Source: Mycogone perniciosa (lineage: Eukaryota; Ascomycota; Sordariomycetes; Hypocreales; Hypocreaceae). Taken from it: a stretch of 52,523 nt of DNA. This document shows, piece by piece, positions 33,998 through 44,552 of the stretch (positions are counted from its first letter, which is position 1; each line of letters starts with the position of its first letter). Position numbers and translations under genes: made by a program. The stretch spans positions 1 to 52,523 of the forward strand of contig JAOALB010000245.1 of NCBI GenBank assembly GCA_025331125.1, given 5' to 3'. The notes beneath the pieces were generated by a model that worked only from the letters and a program-made list of their open reading frames with translations, did no database searches and was not told the origin of the DNA.

Positions 33998-35047
33998 GAT
34001 CGATCGATCGATCGGTCGGTATGGAGGCGGATATGTTTGTGACACGTCGGTTCCAAGGAAGATGCAAGAGAACCTCAATCGTGCCAGAAGATGATACTGT
34101 GCCCAGCTTCTTATGCAACTGGCTAAGACAGACCAATCCTGTCTGTACTACATACCGCCAATACTACCATTAAGCCTCCCTACATACACTTGATCATATG
34201 AGGCGAGGTCCGTATTGCCACCATTCCCATTGCAACATCTCTTGCTACACACCACATCCATCTTCCCTGTCACTCTAAGACGGGTGCCTTCACCGAGGCC
34301 CACACACATGCGTTATGCATTCCAGAGAAAAGTTTTGCGCTATGGAGTACTTCTAGACCACTTGTTACCAAGTTTAGTGACCCGCACGAGCGAAATCCCG
34401 CGCGGATGCGGGTACGGAAGCAAGGAAGTGTCAAAGCGGTCCTCGGCAATGCATCTACGCCGTACCCACTGTATATTTCACTTCCCGCACATTTACAGTA
34501 GAACGAACTCGGAGAAGTCTCACAATAGTAATACCAACTTATTCAAAAAGGGGTATAGTTTTACCAACAGTAAATGGTCTTATTTATAAACACTGTGATA
34601 GAGGGACAAGTGAGGTGGGGAACGCGGCGTGAAGGATTCCGCGAGTATACGGAGTACAGAATACGGAATGCGCAGTCTCCATTTTCATAAACAGAATGCA
34701 ACCTCGTGAGACTGTGATCCCATGCCAAGTAGCAACGCTCTATAATTACAATATGCAAGTCAACGAAAGAAGAAGGATGGCCGCAAAACCCCGCAGACTT
34801 GGGCAGCTGACACCTGAGAACCTTGGCGAATAATGTGGGAACCTGTGATGCCTGTTTCGTATAAATCCGGAGACCGACACCGAAAGGGGGATTTATTAGA
34901 CTGGAAGTTGACTGAAAATCCTGTCTTTACTGTTGCCGTATCACACGGGTTGCCGACTTTGGGATTCGCTTCCTCTCTGCAGATACGGTCTTACTAACAC
35001 CGACGAATACAACCTCTCAGTGTGGCATTCCAGAATGGTAAGCGTCA
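33998..35047. promoter_or_regulatory. Shared divergent promoter of SDR and hydrolase genes
   Basis: About 1 kb between two divergent starts. GATC tandem units lie directly upstream of the SDR ATG (about 33999-34014). TATACGGAGTACAG lies near 34646. No other gene is supported here. Confidence 0.45.
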
Positions 35048-36331
35048 ATGATGAACACCATCAGCGAATTCGGTGTGTGATATGGCCAAGCTGATGTGAA
35101 CCGTGATCGTGATAGGCTTCTTCCCACAAGCCAAGACTCTCTATTGGAGAGAAGCTGAAACTGGCAGCTGTCGTCCTGTTCGTTGGTTTGTCCCTCTCTA
35201 CTCCGTACACATACCAGTTTTCCGTGGCCATTTGACTGATCTGATGGTAACTTAGCTCCCCCAAAACTTGCCTACCATGCCGCTAGGCTGTTTCTCTTTG
35301 CCAAAAAAAACGGACTGAGCTCTCAATTCTACTTCATCTGCGCGGGGGTCAAGGTGATCTTTTCCACATTCAGCGGCCGCCAGTTTCAATACATCAGCCC
35401 AACCACAGTTGATGCCTACAAGGCGTGGATCCAGCAAAAGGCAAAGTACAACAAAAATCCTGCACTACAAGAGCGCCTGGTATGTGATATCCAGCCACTG
35501 AGTGTGGGAGAGTCCAACATCCTCTGGCTCGGAAACCACCACAAGGCGAGCAAGGTGGTGCTCTTCATTCACGGTGGTGGCTACATCCTGCCCATCCTGC
35601 CTGGCCACTTGGAGATGTGCTGGAACTCGTATGTTCTCCCTGGAGTTGAGTCAGGCACAGAGACTGCCGTTGCAGTGTTGCACTATACCCTAGCTCCAGG
35701 TCGACAGTATCCGACGCAACTCCGCGAAGCTGCAGCTGCTTTCTCAGAACTGTGTAAGGCAGGATTCCAACCCAAGGACATTATTATTGGTGGTGACTCT
35801 GCTGGCGGGAATTTGTCGTTGCAGCTCCTGCATCATTTGATCCACCCGCATAACCAGGTTGAACGCATTCCGTTGGGGGAGCCCCTTGCAGGAGTGTTTC
35901 TCATTTCGCCGTGGACTGGAACCGACGTAAGCGGCCGCTCAATCAAGGAGAATGAACACAGTGATATGCTTTCTGGTCAAATTCTGCACGATCTCGCGGC
36001 GCAGGCCATCAGTAAACAGGATATTGAGCAGGCCGACAGCCAAGGCGATAGCTGGGCTGGAGCAGCTCGAAATGTCGCGCACGAGTCGTGGCTGAACCAG
36101 CTCGGCAGCGTGACCAAGACATTGTACGTCACTGTGGGGGGGAGGGAGATTCTGGCCGACCAAGGAATCGGGCTGGTTAGCAAGTTGAAGAAGCTGAATA
36201 CCGGTGTTGATGTGAGGCTGGAGTGTTCGGAAAAGGAGGCCCATGATTTCGTCGTGGTTGAGGGCTTGGTTGGCGTCGTGGGTGAGGCGACAATCAGGAT
36301 GAAGGATTGGTTCAAGCAGTTCCTGGTGTGA
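35048..36331 (+). CDS. Alpha/beta hydrolase of the HSL (Abhydrolase_3) family
   Basis: The main exon 35256-36331 encodes a carboxylesterase-like protein with oxyanion-hole motif HGGGY (residues 114-118), nucleophile elbow GDSAGG (Ser190), and likely Asp310 (in ILADQGI) and His338 (in EAHDF) completing the triad. The frame stays open upstream of 35354 without an in-frame ATG as far as a TGA at 35237-35239. I therefore infer a first exon 35048-35072 (MMNTISEF) joined across a 183-nt GTGTGT...CTTAG intron, giving 366 aa. That first exon is the weak part of the model. The segment QFYFICAGVKVIFSTFS is hydrophobic and may lie at a membrane. In context it could hydrolyse the ester or lactone made by the BVMO. 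Confidence 0.82.
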
Positions 36332-38255
36332 AGCTCATGCAAATATCTGGAAAAGAGAGCCCTGGTCTGCATGTGTCATATGATGATGAAGAAGCGACTT
36401 GATTGGAGGGAAGCTTTGTTATTCTTGCTGTTGTGGAGTTCTCAATTCTGCATTACGAGCAGTAACACGTATGTATCTATGAGGCTACAAGTACGGAGTA
36501 CAGCATACGAGATTGATGACTTACTTACTTTTGGCCTTTTGGCCTTTCGTGCTTCTCCTCACCAACGCCTACTTCCGATGATTACTTCCGATGATTGCCG
36601 CTGTGTCTCATATCGAGATGCATTCTCCCCTGCCAATATTGTGTCCACTCGCTCACACTACATACGAGTACCTATAATAACGGACAATATTGACCAACTC
36701 AGTCCAGATGCAGCTTTCATCACGTCACTCTCTTCTCTTTCAAGCCGGAGCCGGCCTTGGCGCATCGGCCGACGCCCGATATACATGGGCTCCTTTGCTG
36801 TGCCTCGGAATTGACCCTCCCTTGAGATTGCCTCAAGAGATCTGAGCAGAGACTGGAAGCAGGGTTTTGAGAAACTCCTCAATTACCGGAGGGGAGTTGT
36901 GGGGCGACAATACGAAGTAGACCACGATATGGACGAAATGATACGGTTGTACTCCGTACTCATGAGATATGAGAATGACCTGTCGACGACACGGAAATGA
37001 TCCGACGCTCGCATGAGTGTGTTTCGAAGGCTTCCAGTTCATTCGTCATTCGTCACTGCAGTCGGACCGAAATGTGCATCAGGTCTGGGAGATGCATAAT
37101 TGATACACCGGTTTCCAGGAAGTTCCCTTGCGAGTGCGGTGACCTGACAGCCCTTTTTTCGCCATTTCGAGCATACACAACATTATGTACGGGGCTGGGC
37201 CTTGGGAAGCAATGTGATACCTGTTGATATGAAGCTGCTGCTGCTGGTGATGATTCTGTTTGCACAAAGTACTCTCTACTTTGTACTCCGTACTCCGTGC
37301 GGAGTGGTATGTACTGTGTAAAAACGCTATGACCAATACGAATACAAATACATACTACGGAGTACTTTGTATTATTACTGATATCATATCAGGAGGTAGT
37401 ATTAGGATCTTTCACAATCGTATTACAACCATGAAAGCTAGCGAGATAGGAGTTGTCTATAGTATTGAAATGCATCTATAGCAATAGGAATCATCCATGG
37501 TAATAATATTTACCCATCGTAATAAGAGTAATCCATGGCAATCAGTTAGCCATAGCACTGTCCCCCCTCTTCTTGTATTCCACGCTTGTACTGTCAGGAG
37601 TATGTACTAGTACTAGCACTGTCGGATAGTAGCGGGAGAAGTGGAGACGCTACCCCGCGGATCGCGGGCCGCTGTTTTCTGCTCACGGAGTGTTCCGCAT
37701 ACCAGTACGGAGTACTACTACTTCGTATGTACTTCGTACTTCGTCCGTATCTTAGTATGTAAGGGATAATAACTATTAGACCTCTGAAAACGAGTCCAGG
37801 GTGCTCATTTCACTCGCACCCTACTGTCTGTCGTTCGAGGGCCTCTGTCTACAGACGGCCATCAGAGAAAGTCCTGAGCAGGATAATGAGCGGGCTCGAA
37901 CCGCTGTCAAGGTGGCCGAGAGGCAGGCGGCGACATCAGGCCAGCATACATACATAGCCACAAGAAGCATGACATGAGGAGCTGGCCCAGTCTGCGGAGC
38001 ATCGCGAGCACCTCAGTGGTTTGAGACGCCGTGAGACACAGAGAGACATGTGCCCCGTTCCCCTGGCCTACCAGCATCCCAGCCAAGAATTGCCGTATGT
38101 GACGCAAGTGGTCGACCCCGCGTCGAGTCTTATCTATATCACGGCACAACCCTCATAGCGACTGACAGACGGATCGTCAATGGCCTTCAGGCCTCTCGAT
38201 TGCCCTCCACATTGTCTCGTCTACCACTGTTGACGCCATCGCATACGATACGACA
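36332..38255. other. Gene-poor stretch with many GTACGGAGTA motifs
   Basis: About 1.9 kb without a supportable gene. Dense motif copies at 37281-37315, 37353-37370 and 37704-37750. ATGGTAATA/ATCGTAATA-like strings repeat at 37495-37560. An isolated tRNA-like T-arm is discussed among rejected items. Confidence 0.5.
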
Positions 38256-39601
38256 ATGAGGCTAGGGGAATGTCGCTTCGCGCCCGATCTACCGGCGTTC
38301 AGCCAAATCTCAATATGGCATCCAGGCTATCTCCGTGGTGAAGATACCATGTTCACGTTGCCGCGGCTCGATCCTGTGGGCACCCACAGTGATACCGACG
38401 CCGAGCCTGGACATGTCGAATGGTATGGTGTTCATTTTAAAACCATGCTATTGGCGTGTCAGATCGTCACGGGGAACTCTTTCGATCTCGCTTATCTCAG
38501 CTACGATCTCGAGGGGCAACAAAGAGTGCGGCTCTCGTGTTGTGGCATTTTGATGCGAGCCCATTACTACCTCCACATCCCTCAAGGTACCTACCTCCTC
38601 GAACCCTGTGGCATTAACCACGTATACTGACCATTGGGTCCGTCCACGCAGAGGATGGAACCGACACCTATCCAGTGACGCCCAGTTTCCAACATTGGCG
38701 GTTCCCTGAGACGCTCCCTGAACCCTGGAAGTCTCTCACGCCCTCCCGACACGATCACAGGCCAAGCTGTATCATAACTGGTTCCCAGTTGTCCGAGTCA
38801 GCCCAAGTCATCCCCGAGGCTTACGACCAATGGTGGACCGATAATGCCATGGGCGACTACTCTGTGGGGGCAGAACCTATCCCCAACAGCGAGGATAACA
38901 TTCTACGTCTCCGCGCCGACTTGCACAAGGTTTTCAATGACCGCACATTTGCCATAGTACCCAAGCCAGACGATCACGGCTACCGACACCTCGTCGTTCA
39001 TTTCTTCGCTGCCAATACGAAGATCGGTTCTACAGCACTCGATGTTCACAACCGAAAGGTCCATAGCCTTGATCTTGTTGCGATCCAGTTTCTTTTTGCA
39101 CGGTTTGCCCTTGCCGTCTTCGCCCGCATCAAGAACTTTATGCTGCGAGGCAAAAACCGCAAGGTTGCCATCGTGGAGCGTGGTACCGATGCGCGTGGGC
39201 GTCCTGCCTTGGTCACCAGAGTGGTGAATATGGATCGCGCGCAACGGCAAACCCTTTATGAAGGCGATGAAGGGCGAGACGCAACCCCAAGCGAGCCCCC
39301 AGACCGGGGTAATGAGCTGAATGAGAATGAGTGGGAGGGAGGGGAGGAGGAAAACGGGCAGGGTCAATTACTGCTCAGGTCGTCGCTTGAGGCGCATACA
39401 GCGCAGTTAGAAGATGACGAGTCGAGGGAGGCCAAGAGACGTCGGACGAGCGAGAGATGGTCTCCTCCATCTCTACCAACGCCTGAGAGTCCGGGAGTTA
39501 TACTGGCCAGAATGTACGGCCTTGATGGATCACCTGCTGCTGGTCCAAGATCTTATTTTGAAACCTCGATGCCAGGTTATGGTTACCTAGGCGGCTTGTA
39601 A
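38256..39601 (+). CDS. HNH_2-domain fungal protein with altered active site
   Basis: The 426-aa product, exons 38256-38586 and 38652-39601 (1281 nt), belongs to a common fungal family with a central HNH_2-type nuclease fold. The visible core is CIITG (Cys150), AQVIP (Gln162), ILRLRADLHKVFNDR (His202) and FAIVPK. In the family consensus the AxxIP segment reads AHxIP, so the first catalytic His appears to be Gln here. The N-terminal 110 residues form the usual leader region (GYLRGEDTMFTLPRLD). The C-terminus is acidic and Pro-rich with a KRRRTSER stretch, a possible nuclear signal. The role of the family is unknown. It stands alone between gene-poor, AT-rich stretches. Confidence 0.78.
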
Positions 39602-42226
39602 TGCTCTGTTTTATATTTCATACAGTAACGATAATGTCAAATAACTGATATTTATGAAGAAGAGTTCCCGGTAGTAAGAGTTGTACCTAGAAATGAAAGC
39701 TATCCACATGTATCTGGGAGAAAGAAGATGGGTGTTTAAATAAATGACGTATACGAAGTACTACCCATCCAAGAACTGGATGGGGATGTCGCAAGTCTAA
39801 AGTTGCAGGTGGTGGCAAGACGAGCATATACAGAAATGCAGGTTGAAGAAATGGACTACATGCAAATAGTATAAATGAGGGCCATGGAGGGAAAAATCCG
39901 TCTCCGGTGTTCAATCAGTACTGTCTCGTCTCGTCCCTCAGCGCATCTAGGAGTCGGGACATGGCGTCTGCGATTCTCATTATCTTCGAGGTGTTGGGTC
40001 GATGGGTGTACGGATTCTCGAGGTTGAATTCTTGGAGAATGCCAATCCATTTTACGACTTTCCCGTATTAAGCCTCTCCCATACAGGCCATTGAATCTAT
40101 AATGCCTTTGTGATCCGTGTTATGGGATGAGCCGAGTATGCGATCATCTACTGATATTGTTTCAGGGCTCTCACGACAACCAGCATCTTCCTTCTCAGGC
40201 ATGGAGTACGCTCCGCCGGCTTTAAGGATATTCACAATATGATGCTCGTTTGCGAGAAATCCAACTCAGTGCAGGCTTCTCCTGTTGGTGCATTCTCCAC
40301 CATCTGGAGGTGCTCGCAAGGGATAACGAGAACATGAAGGCGGTGACAGGGCTACCCACCAGCAAAACATTAGTAACTATCCAATATACAGTCTACTTCG
40401 TACCCCCTGAATTATTCCATAGCGCTACTTTTCACGACAATAAGCAGCCAAAAAAAAACAGCAACAGATACATCATTAGCATACAATATCTAATAGCAGT
40501 TAAGATAATTATCTACTCCGTAGCATGCTTTCTAAAGTTCAATTATTATATCATATTGTATCTAGTTTCTCCTTTATCTTTTAAAATACTATTAGTTTAT
40601 AGTTTATTTTATATCCTCTTATTAAAGCCTAATACAGAGTATATAAAGCTGCTATACTACTTCGATACTGTTAAGAAAGTACATTCTTTTGAGTGTAGCG
40701 GGGTAGTGTGGCAGAGGTCATCACCAAGGAATAATTCAGGGTAGACTGTATACGTTTTACCTACGGAGTAATACGAATTAAATCAGTAGAATAACTCGTA
40801 TCCCTACGGAGTACGATCCGGATAGTTCTTGATAGCCCTCATTACCATGTTCCGTCACCAAAGGTCAAGAAAACTCGTCGACACGAGATGATTTGTGCCT
40901 GTATGGTCGCACTAAAATGAACTTGGGCGGATTTGTGTTTGCTAATGCTTATGCGCTGTCACAATTCATATACATAGATTCATTTGTGGAGCGGAAGTCA
41001 TTTATGCTTATTCTATGCCTTACTTGACCTGAGACATTCTCCAACTGTAATTTGCAGATCCATGATAAAATATTCCGTAAAACGACTCCGTACAGACAGA
41101 ATACGAGAGAAAATACGGAGTACGAAGTAAGAGCTCGCAAACATGTTTGGACCGGATTATTTCTAATAGATCTTAAGGTCCTCCGTACTCTGTAGTATCT
41201 GTCAATCTTCCCCGGCAGCTAACGGACATTCAGCCCGTGGCGCTTGGAGATTTAGTCTGTCATTGCGCGTCTTTTTGCCAATAGTTATTCGGTCCAGCCG
41301 CAAACTTGCCACTCATGAATCATGGTCACGTATCGCCGCCAGACCGGAGATAAGATCACGATGGTATCATGTACCAAGGTGTTTTGAATAGAAAAGCCAT
41401 GTTCGAGTATCTACGGAGTACGAAGTACTCGTACTGAAAAATAGCACCGCCTCACTTTGAGCCTCAATTATGCATAAATCCCCAATTCCTTTTAGGTAGC
41501 TGTTAGGAGTTATGCATGCCAAGGTCTATAATTAGTAGGTGGCATTCAGCTGTTGGCTGGTTCAGCTCATAATGTGGCCCCATGTGGATCTACAATACGG
41601 AGTAATAGAGCAGTTTACATTCAGGATGGCAGAATGCGAAGAATATTCCGGAGTACTCTGGAGTAGTATTATTCTTGAGTGGGTGGTCTGGTTAGGCCTT
41701 GATGATCTAGATAAGCAGTACATACATACAGAGTAGATGCTATCCAGTAGATAAATAGTATCAAGATGTGAAAACTCTCCGAGTCAGTGACATGTCATCC
41801 TTGCCACAACACAATATCAGATGAGGCGAAGGATCTTGGCGGCAAGCCGCCTCCACTGTGCTCCCAATAAAAAATCCGCCCAGAAGGCCTGCAGCTGTGA
41901 TGGTCCCAGCATCTATTGGGCGATCTGATGCGCCACAGGGCGGGACGCGGCTTACATGGGCGTACGGAGTAGTGGTTGGGATCTATCCAGCTACCTACCA
42001 GCTGTTGGTTGTGCTCAGCCTTTCACGTTGTTTGTCTGTTGCCAAGAGCCTCGTTGGAGGCTAGTTGATGATTGTGAAATGATGTCTGTTGCACAAGGGA
42101 AAAAATAAAAAATAAAAAATCCGAATCCCTCCCCCCCCCCCCAATCTCTTGTCGCTGTGCTGCTGCGATTCCTCCTCCTCTTCCGCTCTCGCCTCGCCTC
42201 TCCTCTATCCTCTCGAATTGCCCATC
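39602..42226. other. Gene-poor stretch with AT-rich relic DNA
   Basis: About 2.6 kb. The segment 40430-40690 is strongly AT-rich with many TA steps, while its flanks have average composition. The 164-codon frame across it is rich in Ile, Leu and Tyr and has no domain. GTACGGAGTA-type motifs recur (40765-40810, 41085-41128, 41412-41435). Just before the protease gene come AAAAAT units (42098-42120) and a C12 run (42131-42142). The last 65 bases before the ATG are pyrimidine-rich, as in many fungal core promoters. Confidence 0.5.
40430..40690. repeat. AT-rich island, possible RIP-degraded relic
   Basis: About 260 bases made mostly of A and T, with many TA dinucleotides, standing out sharply from flanking DNA. 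That pattern fits an old repeat mutated by C-to-T changes. No conserved transposase frame was legible. Confidence 0.45.
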
Positions 42227-43991
42227 ATGCGGACGACAACAACGTTGGGCACTGCGGTCGCTCTGCTGGTGGCGGGACAATGCGCAGAAGCCGCAGCATC
42301 CTCACACTTCCCAAGAGCTGTCGCTGGAGACGGGTACCTCTCAGTTCCCGTAGGGACCTTCAAGCGGCCATACAATATCGACAATGGCAAACGAGCCAGT
42401 GGAAGTGCTATCGAGACGGTGTTGAAGAATATGGAGTTCTTCTATGCCATAGAACGTGAGTCTCACCCTTCTGCATTCATGGAGTCTCGGACACTGCTCC
42501 TCCTCCTACATACACTAGTATGGATTCTGGAATGCGGACTCGCATGGCATCTAAAAATTAACCAACAAAACCATGCATAGTGGGCATGGGAACGCCAGCT
42601 CAAAGCGTCACTGTTCTCGTCGACACGGGGTCTAGCGAACTCTGGGTCAACCCAGACTGTACTACCGCGCCGTCCAGTGCGCAGGCCAGACAATGCGTGG
42701 CCTTTGGCCAGTATGACCCTCACAAATCCAAAACACCACCTGTCGGCCCATATGCCAGCGAGCAGATCAACTACGGCGATCCGACCGATGTGTCGACCCA
42801 GACGTCAGTCAGTATCCGCTACTACCGCGATGTCATCAGCATCGGAGACGCCAAGATCTCGAATCAGACCTTTGGCGTCGTGAGAGTGAGCAAAGGTCTG
42901 TCGCAGGGTATCATGGGTCTGGCGCCAGATGTGCACGGAGGATTCGCTGGCACCTCTCCGTACAGCCTTGTGCTCAACACCATGGCCGAGCAGGGCGTCA
43001 TTGCGAGCCGTGTTTTCGCCCTCGATCTGCGACACTCCGAAGCCGAGACGGGCGCCGTCATCTACGGTGGCCTGGACCGCAACAAGTTCATCGGCTCTCT
43101 CGAGACTCGGCCCATTGTGCGTGGCATCCAGGGCGAGTACCGCCTGGCCGTGACACTCAGCACCTTGGGCATCACCCAGAGCAAGTCGCAAAATTTCAGA
43201 CTCGCCAACGCCGACACGAACGTCATGCTCGACTCGGGCACCACACTCAGCCGCATGCACCAGGCTGCTGCCCTGCCCATCCTGCGAGCCCTTGGCGCCC
43301 GGGACGATGGCGAGGGCTACTTCTACGTGCCATGTTCTCTTCGCTCCTCGGGCGGCACTGTCGACTTTGGCTTCGGCAACAAAACCATTCGCGTTCCCTT
43401 CAGCGACTTTATCCTGTCCGGCGATATCACTGGTTCTACTGACTTCTGCTACGTGGGCCTGGTCATGACGACCGACCAGCAGATCCTGGGCGACTCGGTT
43501 CTCCGGGCTGGATACTTTGTATTTGACTGGGACAACGAAGAGGTTCACATTGCCCAGGCCGCCGACTGCGGCTCCAGCAGTATTGTGGCTGTTGGCTCCG
43601 GACGCAACTCAGTGCCAGATGTCCAGGGCAACTGCAAGGATGTCGCTCCAACATTCACGCCGCCTCCATCGGTAAGTAACATGAAACCCGCTTCCACAAC
43701 TCATCGAGAATGTCTGCTAACGCTGGTGATTTCCCACAGCCCACGCGAACCGCAGGTCTCCCAACCGGAGTCCAAACAACGGTGTACACCATCACATCCT
43801 GCCCGAGCTTCGACACGCAATGCCAGACTGGTCTGGTCACGACTCAGACGCTCCAGGGAGGCTCGCCTACGCAAACCGCGGGCGGAAGTGGAAATGAAAG
43901 CGGCGACAAGAATGACGGCGTACGGCCGCAGACACTGGGTTGGGTGTTTACATTATTTGGCGTTTTGGGAGTGGTATACAATACCTTTTGA
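42227..43991 (+). CDS. Secreted GPI-type aspartic protease (pepsin family A1)
   Basis: The 523-aa product is a yapsin/OpsB-like aspartyl protease expected at the cell surface. Exons 42227-42455, 42581-43671, 43740-43991 (1572 nt). It has a hydrophobic signal peptide (TTTTLGTAVALLVAGQCAEA), a short propeptide ending near KRASG (KR is a possible kexin site), and both catalytic motifs, DTGSSELW (Asp91) and DSGTTLSRM (Asp294). The FDWDNEEVHIAQ strand is typical of the family end. A Thr/Ser/Gly-rich linker leads to a hydrophobic C-terminus (TLGWVFTLFGVLGVVYNTF), a GPI-attachment signal. No unusual residue in the active-site motifs. It shares orientation with the CoA ligase gene downstream, 560 bp away. 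Confidence 0.92.
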
Positions 43992-44552
43992 TGACCTCTT
44001 TTTATGCTGTATACGTGAAGGACTGGACGATTCGTGTGGATAGAAAGCTACATATCATCGACAATATACCCGGATGTTGGCCAATGAAGACGGACGAGTT
44101 GGTCTGTTTACTGATTCTTGCAAGGACTTTTTGCTTGCTTGCTTACTTCATACGTCACTCGGAATAGTGCTTCCGCTCGGCGGAATTTTCCCTTGTAAAT
44201 TGCAACCTCGGCCTGCAGACGGCTAAACCCTTAATAGCACCACAGCTAAGATCAATGTTTGTCCGGCGATTGGACTGATGGAGTTGTCGAGTCTCCTGTC
44301 TCCACTATGGAAATCTAGAATGTCCCGACTCATCGTCAAATCATTGAGCGGAATGGCATTACCGCCATAAGATGCCGCGGGTCTGTATCTGGGGTGATAG
44401 ATAGCTCGCATTCGCATTTGGTTGATTGGGCAGTGCCTTTATTTACTTCGCTGGCCCTCCTCCTCTTCTCACCACCAATCCTTCTCGGCTTCTGCTTCAA
44501 TTCCTGTTTGTCTTTCTTTCATTGTCTTTGTCCGACTCATCGCCTCGTCATC
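43992..44552. other. Intergenic with CT-rich leader of the CoA ligase gene
   Basis: No gene. The last 100 bases before the ATG are pyrimidine-rich (CCTCCTCTTCTC, TTTCTTTCATTG), the usual fungal transcription-start context. Confidence 0.5.

Noticed and set aside
33998..34078. N-terminal extension of the SDR frame to 34078
   Set aside because: It begins at TTG and runs through the GATC repeat. ATG 33997 is the natural start.
22065..36331. Reading the cluster as a classical polyketide or terpenoid biosynthetic cluster
   Set aside because: No synthase, prenyltransferase or cytochrome P450 occurs in or beside it within the window.
37889..37905. tRNA-like T-arm on the minus strand (AGCGG TTCGAGC CCGCT), next to GGTGGCCGAG, which resembles an A box
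   Set aside because: The stem and loop are good, but no acceptor stem, D arm or anticodon arm can be built around them on either strand. At best a relic.
40250..40744. 164-codon plus-strand frame
   Set aside because: It crosses the AT-rich island, is composed mainly of Ile/Leu/Tyr/Lys codons and shows no domain.
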